Position numbers and translations under genes: made by a program. 64,000 bases of DNA from Ciona savignyi (taxonomy: Eukaryota; Chordata; Ascidiacea; Phlebobranchia; Cionidae), in contig CH003051.1 of assembly GCA_000149265.1 (NCBI GenBank), positions 177,116 to 241,115 on the forward strand, given 5' to 3'. Of this stretch, positions 44,434 to 54,900 are shown in pieces. The notes beneath the pieces were generated by a model. It did no database searches. It was given only the letters and a program-made list of their open reading frames with translations, and was not told the origin of the DNA. Position 1 is the first letter of the stretch, and each line of letters opens with the position of its first letter.

Positions 44434-45636
44434 ATGGGATTAGTACTGGGTATTTGTTTGTTAGCTTTCTCTGAGGTCGGGAGTGTAGCTGCGGCGACAG
44501 CGGGAGGGGTTGCAGCTGTGGGGACAGCCTTAGTGGAGGGAGGGGTTGCAGCTGTGGGAACAGCCTTGGTAGAAGGAGGGGCGGCAGCTACTGGAACAGC
44601 CGTGATGAACGCAACCGCAACTGTTGGAACAGCGCTGGTAGAGGGAGGTGCTGCAACTGTGGGAACAGCCTTGGTAGAGGGAGGGGTGGTAGCTACGGGA
44701 ACAGCTTTGGTGAGAACTGCCGCTCACGCAGCTTTGGTACTGGCTCTGCAAACAGGAGCAAGGACGGTAATAGTTGACGCAATGAGAGCGGCGTTGTCTG
44801 TGGTGGTTAGGACCGTAGTGTTCACGGCCGAAGAAACTGTATTTGACGCTATTGTCTCAGAGGGGACATCGCTGGCAGCGTCTGCAGAAGCTTCGACGGC
44901 GCTAGAGGTCGCCACAGAAGCGGGAATGGATTTGGTTCCAGTGTTTGAAGAAGAAACAGCCATGGTAGCCGGAGACTCACGTTTTATGTTGGGAGATGTG
45001 AATGTCCGTAATGTGGAAGTATTAACGGAAATCGATGAGGGTTTTTTAGTTGCATATGAAGAAGTCATTGCTCAAACCGCGGGGAATCTTTCTGTAGAAG
45101 TCCGTGCTGTTCTCTCTGATCTAATAAATGTGGCAAATGAGTTTGTTTCCAATCTATGGGAAGCAATAAATAGTTTCGTTTCTGGGTCATTGAAAAATAT
45201 AAGCTTTTTTGTCTCTTCCATGTGGAAGTCTGTTCAATCTCTTGTCAGTGGAATATCGTATTCATTGCAAGAGATATCGTCTGCAGTGATGGTAGCCGTA
45301 AAAAATACTGTATCTGTTTTATGGAAGCAAATAACAATGATCGCCCCTGTAATGTGGAAAGCAATAACAACTATTGGATCTTTTATAGCCAAAGCAGTAA
45401 TCGCTGGAGGAAAGGATTTGTTTAAAATAGCAGCGGCGGTTATGGGCGTACTGGTTGGGTTTATAATTACGTGGTGGAAAAAGGAGGATAAACACGATCC
45501 CAAAAAGCAGAAGCAAATACACGAAAAAGCGATTCCAAAATTGTATGCCGTGGTACGCGATACAATACACGATGATGTAATAAAATCGCAGCCATTCCGA
45601 TATATGCAGTGGCAGCAAGAGCAAGAAAATAACTAA
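44434..45636 (+). CDS. Gly/Ala-repeat family member C (400 aa)
   Basis: A single frame from ATG 44434 (MGLVLGICLLAFSE), again with Gly2 and Gly6. It has the longest repeat region of the family, about six 12-mers such as GTALVEGGVAAV (residues about 20-95), with one NATATV variant unit. The shared block SLAASAEASTALEVATEAGM is intact. The second half keeps the Trp-spaced amphipathic segments (LWEAINSF, MWKSVQ, LWKQITMIAPVMWKAITTIG), the hydrophobic LVGFIITWWKKED stretch and a charged tail extended by about 15 residues relative to B and D. It is the most diverged intact member. Function not recognised. Confidence 0.8.
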   Translation: MGLVLGICLLAFSEVGSVAAATAGGVAAVGTALVEGGVAAVGTALVEGGAAATGTAVMNATATVGTALVEGGAATVGTALVEGGVVATGTALVRTAAHAALVLALQTGARTVIVDAMRAALSVVVRTVVFTAEETVFDAIVSEGTSLAASAEASTALEVATEAGMDLVPVFEEETAMVAGDSRFMLGDVNVRNVEVLTEIDEGFLVAYEEVIAQTAGNLSVEVRAVLSDLINVANEFVSNLWEAINSFVSGSLKNISFFVSSMWKSVQSLVSGISYSLQEISSAVMVAVKNTVSVLWKQITMIAPVMWKAITTIGSFIAKAVIAGGKDLFKIAAAVMGVLVGFIITWWKKEDKHDPKKQKQIHEKAIPKLYAVVRDTIHDDVIKSQPFRYMQWQQEQENN

Positions 45637-45815
45637 CACTCGCAGTGAGATATATAACCAATTGTGTTTATGTCATTTAGCTTTAACATAACTATTAGAA
45701 CACTCAGAGCAGTAACCATTAATATTTCGTGTAACTATAATTCGTCTAACCTTATATAATCCCGTGCTCACGTTTTTAATGAACTGTAATTTAAGACGCT
45801 TGTAATTTTGCATAA

Positions 45816-45821
45816 AATAAA
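45816..45821 (+). terminator. Candidate poly(A) signal of gene C
   Basis: AATAAA 180 bases after the stop codon. Confidence 0.5.
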
Positions 45822-46005
45822 CAACTAAATGTCAAATATTCCCAAAGGTTTTGATTATTTTTAAATGTAGGTATAAGCCTTATGGTGACGGTAAACATCT
45901 TACAATGCCCAAAGCAGAAAAACATTACACGGACACGAATTAGAAAACAAAACACTGAAAAATAATAATTTGAATTTTTCGAGTTAAGGCTGCTATATAT
46001 ACCAG

Positions 46006-46290
46006 GCTTGGGAAAAATACCGCTCACGGGCGGGGTCCTGCTCGTGAAGGGATTTTGACTGGCCCACAGACTATATCTAACCATACCCCGTAATTAAAAT
46101 ATTGAATAGTATTCATGTAATAATCCGGCCCTCCAACTTTATTTTACCACATCTGGCCCGCCGACTATTAAGAAATAGGCACAAATTTATAGTTCTCGCC
46201 ACGTTACCACGCGGTCACGCCACAACATCTCCTCTACTTTGTATGTCAATAAGTTATTGTAATACACGACCAAAACAAAGTGGCGCGTAA
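46006..46290. mobile_element. Possible hAT MITE fragment
   Basis: CAGGCTTGGGAAAAATACCG followed by GGCGGGGTCCTGCTCGTGAA and later GGCCCTCC and GGCCCGCC blocks resembles hAT element ends. I find no matching right terminus or target-site duplication. Confidence 0.35.
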
Positions 46291-46559
46291 GGCTGAATTC
46301 TGCTGAAAGATCAAAAAATTAGGCACACAGCCCTGCCGAAACAATAAGGTCAATTCCATTTAAAAATATCTTTTAGGCGATTTCCTACAAGCAACACATT
46401 TTTGTTATGAGCGTGAGAAAATTCTTACCTTGCAAAAAAAAGAAAAGTTTCTTAATAAATAAAAAAAAATGTCTACCTCTTTAACATGTTTGGTAGGTGG
46501 ACTTAAATTCCCTTTTTTTAATTTGGACTGACAGGTTTGTCTATATGAATTAGAGCGGT

Positions 46560-47005
46560 AAGCCCTATATTGGGTTTTAACTCATCAATGTGTTTAGTGT
46601 GGTAGAAGAGGGCGATTGGTAAACGTCGCTTAGACCCAAGGGTATTTCACTGTCAATTTCCAAGATTTTCAGTGTGTACTTAAATAAGTAGTAAGTGTCC
46701 TGTTAATAACGATTGTCTAAGCCTTAATCTCTTAGTCGCTTTAATACCAAATCACCAAAGGCATATTTGGAAGCCAAAACCTTGAACCAACAACTCGATG
46801 TCTGCAAATTATTATGTGAGTTCCACATTGGTGACCCCGACGTGATATTGATCTTGCAAACTTTCAACGCATCCAAACCGGCAAGTTTTTGTCTTTTTTA
46901 AACAATTTGGAAACTGACCCCGAAAATTTAATTCGTCCACAAGCAACCAATATATGAAAAATAGCTGAGTTTGTCAATGAGGAACTTAACAAACAACAAT
47001 ATTAA
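46560..47005 (+). mobile_element. LTR-retroelement relic
   Basis: A primer-binding site (46829-46846) follows a CA-ending sequence that could be an LTR end. Downstream a degenerate frame reads FLNNLETDPENLIRPQ before stops, possibly gag-like. I cannot fix the LTR start, and no second LTR is present in the window, so this is an old truncated copy. Confidence 0.55.
46829..46846 (+). other. Primer-binding site complementary to tRNA-Trp
   Basis: TGGTGACCCCGACGTGAT is the exact complement of the animal tRNA-Trp 3' end including CCA, as I know that tRNA sequence. The site begins one base after ..CCACA. Confidence 0.75.
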
Positions 47006-47880
47006 TTGTTGAGTTCTCATAGTTTTCGCATACATCCATTCTCATATATAATTCCCCCAGTAAAACTGGATTTTTCTCGTTCTATACATGTGAACTTAAT
47101 CAAGATTCCTTTTCCATAATAAAATCATATTAATCTGTCTAGTGGTAAACCAAGATTTGGCGGCGAATGTAAGTTGTATATTTTATTTTTTAACAGGGTC
47201 TGGAGTTCGAAACCACGATGGAGTCCCTTAGACCGTTGGTAATGTACATGTATTGGCCGTTTTAACCATTCGACAACACGACCGCACAGGTAACTTTTAT
47301 CGAAAATAGATATTCTATTTTTCAGATGTAGAGAAATGTTTAGCTCATACTGGAGAGTGCCACGGTTGGTAAAACGTAAATAAAAATTAAAGAAATGTTT
47401 TATTGGGAAAACAACAAATTTTAATTTGTCACGCTCTTTCCGAGAAAATAAAACGTCCTCGTGCGAAATGCACCCGCTAAAACTGGCGAAAAAGTTATCT
47501 ACCTTTCCCGTCTAACCCAACAATAGTGTAAAAAATCGCAAGCTACTAACCGCTATAGGTCTTTATGCTATAAGAAATAACCAAAGTTGGTACTTTGATG
47601 CACGTATTTTATATATTCCTTCAATTGCATTTACTCCTAAGTTTTTTTCCCGCAATTGCAATGCTGTTGATTATTTTAACATTGTTCATAACATTTAAAA
47701 TGCAGCACAGAAACATTTTGGCTCAAACATGTTTCGACCATCTTTTGGTTAGGGTTATCTTTACATGCGAAATACACTATAATTATTTACAATCATGATT
47801 TTAATAGGTGAAACTCACATATTATATTAACTCGAAAAATTAATGGTCACTACGCTGAGCACGTATGCACAAGTGGGTAT
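47005..47880. other. Intergenic with one SINE B copy
   Basis: A minus-strand SINE B copy lies at 47195-47290 (GGAGTTCGAAACCACGATGG to ACCATTCGACAACACGACCG). Otherwise AT-rich with no supported gene. Confidence 0.55.
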
Positions 47881-47949
47881 AAAGCTTAGTTGATTTGTTA
47901 GTTTTCCTTGCTTTCCGCAGTTACTCCGTACATCGAAATTTCCATGTTC

Positions 47950-49005
47950 TTACATCATCTTTTGTTTGCCATGGATAATATCTTGTGTCATGGCATACAA
48001 CTTTGGCATCGCCCTTTCGTGTATTTGCTTCTGCTTCTCTGGGTCGTGCTTATCTTCCTTCTTCCACCACGAAATAATAAACCCAACCAGTATGCTCATA
48101 ACCGCCGCTGCTATTGCAAACAAAACCTTTCCTCCAGCAAATATTGCTTTGGCTAGAAAGGACCCAATAGCTGTTACTGCCGTCCACATCACAGGAGCGA
48201 TCTTTGTTATTCCACTCCATATCGTAGATGCAGCGCTCTGTACGGCATCCCACACTGCAGATGATATACCTTCCACAACATTACATATTCCGGATACAAG
48301 AGATTGAACAGACTCCCACAGCGAAGAGACAAATGAGCTTATATTTTCCATCGACCCAGAGACGAAACTACTTATTGCTTCCCAAAGCTCGGAAAAGAAA
48401 TCATTTGCCCCACTTATTAGATCGGACAGGACAGAAGTGACTTCTTCAGAAAGATCCCCCGCGGTTTCAGCAATGACTTCTTCATTTTCAACCAAAAGGT
48501 TCTCATTGATTATCTCCGGTAACTCCTCCGCATAACTAAGATCCACATCTCCCAACGCAAATTCTTCTGCCACCTCCGCTGTTCCCTCTTCAAAAACTGG
48601 AACACAATCCATTCCCGCTTCTGTGGCGACCTCTAGCACCGTGGAAGCTTCTGCAGATGCCGCCAGTGATGTCCCCGCTGAGATAACTCCATCCAACGCA
48701 ACTGTTCCAGCCTCTAGAACCCCAGTCAAAACCGCTCCCATTGCGTCAGCTATCGCCATCGCTGCTCCTGAATCCAGAGCCGCCATCAAAGCTGTTCCAG
48801 CGACTGCTGTGGCTGCCGATACCAAGGTTGTTCCTGCAACCGCCGCCCCTCCTTCCACTATTGCTGTCCCCGCCACTGCTGTAGCGTTCGCTATAACTGT
48901 ACTGGCAGCTGCTGTGCCTCCCTCGACCAAAGCTGTTCCAGCAGCCGCCGCCCCTACTTCTGCCGCCGCCTCGGCTATTAAAGTTACACCCAGTACTATT
49001 CCCAT
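47950..49005 (-). CDS. Gly/Ala-repeat family member D (351 aa)
   Basis: A minus-strand frame from ATG 49005 (MGIVLGVTLIAEAAAEVG). From about residue 75 to the end, and for about 70 bases past the stop, it is nearly identical to gene B. The 12-mer repeat region differs in units and length (GTALVEGGTAAA, STVIANATAVA, GTAIVEGGAAVA). That patchwork suggests recent duplication or gene conversion limited to the 3' part. The conserved SAEAST block, acidic stretch, Trp-spaced helices and LVGFIISWWKKED segment are all present. The start follows an acceptor-like TTGACAG that is repeated upstream in a tandem array. Confidence 0.8.
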   Translation of the reverse strand: MGIVLGVTLIAEAAAEVGAAAAGTALVEGGTAAASTVIANATAVAGTAIVEGGAAVAGTTLVSAATAVAGTALMAALDSGAAMAIADAMGAVLTGVLEAGTVALDGVISAGTSLAASAEASTVLEVATEAGMDCVPVFEEGTAEVAEEFALGDVDLSYAEELPEIINENLLVENEEVIAETAGDLSEEVTSVLSDLISGANDFFSELWEAISSFVSGSMENISSFVSSLWESVQSLVSGICNVVEGISSAVWDAVQSAASTIWSGITKIAPVMWTAVTAIGSFLAKAIFAGGKVLFAIAAAVMSILVGFIISWWKKEDKHDPEKQKQIHERAMPKLYAMTQDIIHGKQKMM

Positions 49006-49011
49006 CTCTAA

Positions 49012-49395
49012 AAAGCTGTCAAGAATATAATGTTTACATAGTAATCTAGCTTGTAGCTGTACTTCTAACTAATGCGAGATAAAAATAATTAGTTTTTTTG
49101 TAAAGCGATTTTTTCGTAAAACGAAAGCTGTCAATTTTTTGTAAAACGAAAGCTGTCAAGAATATAATGTTTACAAAGTAATCTAGCTTGTAGCTGTACT
49201 TTTAACTAATGCGAGATAAAAATCATTAGTTTTTTGTGAAACGATTTTTTCGTAAAACGAAAGCTGTCATTTTTTTGTAAAACGAAAGCTGTCAAGAATA
49301 TAATGTTTACAAAGTAATCTAGCTTGTAGCTGTACTTTTAACTAATGCGAGATAAAAAAATCATTATTTTTTTTGTAAAACAATTTTTTTACCCT
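49012..49395 (-). repeat. 137-bp tandem repeat carrying the gene D 5' acceptor
   Basis: AAGCTGTCAAGAATATAATG recurs at 49013, 49149 and 49286 (period 136-137), with a nested GTAAAACGAAAGCTGTCA subrepeat. Read on the minus strand, each unit carries ATATTCTTGACAG/CTTT, the acceptor-like site that also directly precedes the start codon of gene D. Confidence 0.9.
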
Positions 49396-49529
49396 AATCT
49401 TTATTTTAGCGAAGTCAAAACCGATCTACCCTACGTAGTTTTAAAACAAAACAAGTTAAGCAGAAAAAGTCGATTTCGATGTGAAATGAAATAAGCTGGC
49501 CAACCCTCTAGTACAGTATGCGTGGGGTG

Positions 49530-49537
49530 TGACGTCA
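49530..49537. promoter_or_regulatory. Conserved CRE (TGACGTCA) upstream of gene D
   Basis: Shares its surrounding 50 bases with the element at 43830-43837 upstream of gene C. Confidence 0.5.
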
Positions 49538-49539
49538 TG

Positions 49540-51545
49540 AAACGGATGGTTGGCGGTCATGCATGGTTGGTGAAGAAAACTTCGAATTCAGCCATTTCTG
49601 TAGGCCTATGCAAAGGCGTTGATGCAGTTATGTTAATAAAGTTTTTATACTCACTGATCTAATCGGCTACACAGTGTAAGTTAAGTTATCTTTCTGCTCT
49701 TTTGATACAATCGTCCTGATTGGCTATATAACTTATGGGCCATAAGAGCAAATTGAAATGGCTAACAATATTTCAATTATGTGTAGTAGCATTGCTGAGT
49801 TGGCTGATATTGCTAGAATGTGTGTTAGCGTACAACGTTTTATAATAAATTCTGTCGATCGACTTAATTATTTCCAAATCCACCGACTATAGTATTTTAA
49901 TATGTTTCTGACCAAATGGTTTTGTATAGCCTATATACTAAAGTTTAGTGGCTATTCTATATAATTTGAGTGTGCTCTGTTAAACCTATGTAACCAAATC
50001 CATCGAGCGTCCTTTTGTCAACCTTTAGGAATTCGAGAAATTTGTAATGGCGCGTAAAGGTAGCTCCCCTCCGAAACCTAAGTATTTGAAATGAACCAGA
50101 ACAAGTAGTTTGTGGTCGAATAGTTAACGAGGCCGATATATATTTCTTTTTCTACATAAACATTGTTTTTTTGACGAGCACATTTTACGTTCCAAAGACC
50201 AAGTACAGAATAAATGAAATAAAAATCTCTGAATAGTATATCAATATAGTTCAGTTTTTTTGCCCTAACATCTCTCACATGGTGGATTGCCAAAAGCAAT
50301 ATTTTTAATATATATGAAATCTACAGCGTTTCAAAGTCGAAATACCAAAAACTGTATTGTTAATGTCATACAAACAGTGTATTTCTCGGTGGTTTTGACC
50401 TTTCTATTCCTACATGGTTTATATCTGTACACGGGTAAGCGCACGGGACCATGAAACAGGGACAGGGGCGTTATATTGACTATATTATAATGGGTTCGTT
50501 TCCAAGACCGTTTTTGTAAGTAGGCAGAATCAGATTATGTATCGATTTTTTGGCCCACACGACCGTACTAAAAGTATAACAAGTTCGGGGTGTATTTTCA
50601 CAACTATATGATAATTGTCCCCAAAACACTCCCCGCAATCTCTCAATATTAAAATAGTATAGAGTATTCATGTTTATTCTCGGGAATGAAAAAAACACAA
50701 ATGTTATCACACAGTTAAAATCGTTAGATTAGCTCGTGCCCACCGTCGGGTTATGTGTTGTGTATGAATTATACCTCCCTTTAATTTAGTAGAACCCATT
50801 AATCCGCTGGTTTCAAGCAATGTCAGTTAATTGCCTTAGCCAAGTACACCACCGACCAGCTATCAAACAATTTCATTCGACTGAAAGGTGACGTACTAAA
50901 CCACCACCACACTAATCTGTTAGACGTAAAATGTGAAATGGCGGAACAGAACAAAATTGTACTTTTATGTAAAAACGAACTTTTCTATGCCTTAAAAGAC
51001 TTTTCACTTATACCTTTTTTGTATAGAAATCTGTATGTGTATCAGTCGCGTTAATCACTTGGCGGCACGACCGTACTAATTTCTATTTTTTCACATCGCA
51101 TGACTCAACTAAACTATCATGACTAGTAGTACCGTTAATGGGAATTCCCCTTTTTGACCTAAAGATTAGGTTGTAATTTGAGTGTTCAGTATGATGACAA
51201 TTTATTTTTGTTATTAGACAGAGCAGTAAAAAGACTTGTCTAAATATACTTGATAAAAGTTTGAATCAAAACACTTTTAATTATACCTTCAACACACTGA
51301 AAAAGCTAGCCCTAGTATGCAAAGAAAAGGGTATGCACTGGGCAACTCTAAAAGAAGGGAAAAGATAAAGGAGGGAAACTGCTCACCAAAACTATTCAAA
51401 CTTATTCTAACCCTGCTCACTAATCTCAACCCTAGAACTAACCCTAACTCCATACCCGTGTTTAAAACTAACTCTTATGCCATAATATTCCAGTATGGAA
51501 AGTACGGCAGCTGCACACTTGAGTTCATTTTCTATGATTAGGGTT
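49540..51545. other. Intergenic with SINE copies
   Basis: It holds SINE B fragments at 50105-50160 (plus), 50490-50580 (minus) and 51010-51085 (minus), and a SINE A copy at 50655-50915 (minus, fairly diverged). Between 51360 and 51550 lies a run of CTAACCCT-like motifs, too irregular for a telomere repeat. No gene seen. Confidence 0.6.
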
Positions 51546-51940
51546 AGAATGATTATTTTCAGATCGCACGTACTCCAATTTGGTAGAACCCATTTATTCA
51601 CTGGGTTCAGTGTTTAGGCAATGTCAGCTAAGTGCCAAGACAAAACCTGTCAACTAGTAGGTGTTTTGTATTTTTGCGACCCGTTTTAACTCCGATGTAC
51701 TAACTCTAGTGTAATGTGTCTTTGGGCTAGTAATTTAATGAACATTGCCTTAACCTAGGAGAATTGCTGGTATCCGGCTAATTAAAGGAGCGTCTTAATC
51801 AAACAAACCACGTTGCTCTTGTAATCCGGTGGTGGGTGAGAAATAATCTGATGATTACCCATGTGTTTAATGTGTTTTTCAATTCACGTGTTGTGTCTTT
51901 TAATTTACGTGGATAAACATGAATATTTTATCCTAGACTG
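51545..51940. mobile_element. Two diverged SINE family A copies upstream of COQ7
   Basis: A minus-strand fragment (51570-51645, AATTTGGTAGAACCCATTTA) is followed by a plus-strand copy from about 51715 (TGTGTCTTTGGGCTAG) to its tail AACATGAATATTTTATCCTAG at 51936. The tail ends 19 bases before the COQ7 start codon. Confidence 0.75.
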
Positions 51941-51954
51941 CTAAACCTGCAAAA

Positions 51955-54900
51955 ATGAATTTATGCAAATCACTTCAATTGTTTTCACCACGGTTGTCAT
52001 TTCAAATATCGGCCAGACTGAACTCAAGCAACAGCATTGACCCTGAAACAAAAGCGATTTATTCCAAGTTTATTCGTGTGGATCATGCAGGTTTGTACCA
52101 CAGCTCGCTATAGATGACCTGTTATTAAAGCTGTATGTTTTTTTCTGGATAAAAAATTACACTAAAAAGAGGAAAACTCCTCAATAAAACTTTGTAAACT
52201 AATTGTAAACCTGCTTCTTAACCCTTAGACCACGACGGTTACATATTTGTAACCGAGAAGTGTCCCCGAAAAAAAATGCACAATTCCCAGTGTTCTTGGG
52301 GGATTTTTCTAGTTTTTATATTTTTGGAAAGCGATTGAATAGATCTTTCGAAATTACGCATAAAACATAACCTTTGCATTTAAAATTTTTGAGTAATATT
52401 GCTCCAAACATGTTTCTTCAAAATTTTTGTATCTAGTTTAACTTTTAAGCAAAACATCGCGTTTTTGTGTTCTGGGGAGTTAAAATTGTTACACTAGTTG
52501 CTGTGAGAATAAAACTAGCAGTAGCCATCTTTGTTTTCGCTTTTACCAGTCATTTTCGATCTTTCAACGATATATGTATACATATGTGTATATGACTTTT
52601 TTTAATTACTATTGATATTTATTCATTTTTTCGTCTTTGTTTTGTTTGTTATTGAATTATTATTTGATATTCAGAAGAAATATGACAATTTACCGCCGAT
52701 CAGGCTGCCAGCATGAACAAGGCCGACATTGATTCTGGTGATGAAATGCCTTATTTGTCAGTCATGGGTGACGTCATCACGCTTAGTTGACGTCATCAAA
52801 AAATAAAAGACGGAACTTTGTAGGAAATGTCATTCTGAACAACTTTGTAATACATTACTATCTTCTACAAGCTACCAGTAATTAGAGTATAAAGTATTGA
52901 TTATGACGTCATTACAAATTCTACGACGTCATCAAAAAAATAAAAATACCAATTTGTAGAAAATTATATACTGGACAACTTTTTTTCCCTAAGTCCAACA
53001 GTATTCGCAGCAAACGAGGTCAAAGCAACCTTACTCAAAACTGCCAAAAACGGCAAAAGTTCCGTCGTGGTCAAGGGTTAACATGTCTATTGTATAACAA
53101 TAGATTAATTTGTAATTCAAAATAAGCACATCATAAAATTTGAGTTTTATTTTTTTATAAACATGTATAGGATAATGATTTTTGTTAGTGGTAGACAGAC
53201 AACAAATTCCTTAACTAGTTAATCAAATTCATTAACTAATTAATTGTTAACTAATTTAAAGTACATAAATAGAGTTTTTCAATACAATACCAAGTAGAAA
53301 AACATGATGTCTGTTACAAATAGTGTCTGATTTATATACTATCTGATCAATAATAACTAATATTATGGAGACACATTTATGTTAAAGGCGTAAACTTAGG
53401 GGTGCTGGGGGTGCAAACTGTACCCTGGTTTTTTAAATTGCAAAACATGTATAGCAAAAAATAAGCGCCTTTAGCTGAGGTAAATCCAACTTTCTGTAAC
53501 TGGTAACAAAGTTATACTTTCCAGGGGAATTGGGAGCGGACAGAATTTATGCTGGTCAGATGGCTGTGCTTGGAAAAACCGACGTCGGACCAACTATTCA
53601 GGTATTCAGTGGGCAGGGCGGCTAAACACATTGGAAATTATATAGGTTTTCTTTATCACTAAATTTAAGGTAAAAGGGGCTATCTTTTATTATTTTTAAA
53701 TCAAAAGCTCCACAAAATTTTATTAATATTTAATGTGATAGTCCAAGTGTTTCAAGTGTTTATTTTTCTGATTTATTTCTTCTTTTCGCCCAACAAGGTT
53801 TTAAAAAGTTGATACGTCAGTATTCACACTTCACACATCACTATAAGTGTCAAGATAGCGCTGTTATCATGCTACTATATTTTTCCATCACTAGCTCCCT
53901 TTAAAAAGTATTATTCTAGCTTTATGTGGTCTACATAACTAACTTAGGATAGGATGGGATATTCATCATTATTCCCGTGAATAGGAAAACCAAGGGGGTT
54001 AACACAGGCAATTCGTCAGATCACGTTGCGCCCATTGTCGGGTTACCGGAGCTATTGCACTACGTTGTGTATGATAGACACGTTCCTTTAATTTGGTAGA
54101 ACCCATTAATCCGCTGCGTTCAGGCAACGTCCGTAAAGTGCCTTCTATTGAAAGGCGACACACTTGACCGCTAGGCTAACCGGCCAAACATTTGCTGAAA
54201 TCCATTAATCTGCTGGGTTTACTGCTGCATCTATTACCTCCATATATCGCAGCATATGTGGGACCAGGAAAAAGAGCATCTGCAAACATTCACAAACATG
54301 ATATCAGAATACAGAGTTAGACCAACCGTTCTGCACCCAATCTGGAATGTTGCAGGTAACTTCACTTGGTTTTGTGAATAAGAAAATATAATTTTATTTT
54401 TATCATGTAATAAAAGATACAACGTTAATATGTATCACATTGGAAAATTGAAAAGATATATTATTACATGGAAAATTAGCTACCATGCTAGTATGTCATG
54501 TTTTCCACAAAAAAAACTCATTTATTCATTTGGGTCAAAAGATGTGCCTTGCACAAGGATATTACTGCTAAGCAAGTGTCTGGTATTAATCCAACAACCC
54601 TTCGACTAGATACGATAGGATATTCTTGTTTATCCCTGTTAATGCAAAACCAAGGAGGTTACCACACGGGCAATCGTCAGATCAGCTCGCGCCCATTGTC
54701 GGGTTACCGGAGCTATTGTAGTGTGTTGTATATGATTCACACCAGTACCAGCCCAACAAGTTATTCCACATGCACAAGCACAACAGTTCCTACAACTCAT
54801 GAAATACACAAAAATAATACAACCAGAAATATGGATATTGACATGTGTCATATTGTGACAAACACACGAGTTTTAGTGCTTTGTGTATTTTGAACATTAA

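Larger units (their letters stand above)
43650..45990. repeat. Segmental duplication unit around gene C (pairs with 38500-40990)
   Basis: Direct-orientation partner of the unit around gene B. A 68-codon frame in its upstream part (43966-44172) is not preserved from an ATG in the partner, so I read that region as promoter and 5' UTR rather than as a gene. Confidence 0.75.

Noticed and set aside
51360..51550. Interstitial telomere repeat from CTAACCCT-like motifs
   Set aside because: The motifs are irregularly spaced with no run of exact TTAGGG hexamers. A similar motif run occurs at 35915-35965.
52713..52790. piggyBac transposase gene
   Set aside because: Only about 25 codons are open and no catalytic region exists. 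The 856-bp element is non-autonomous.
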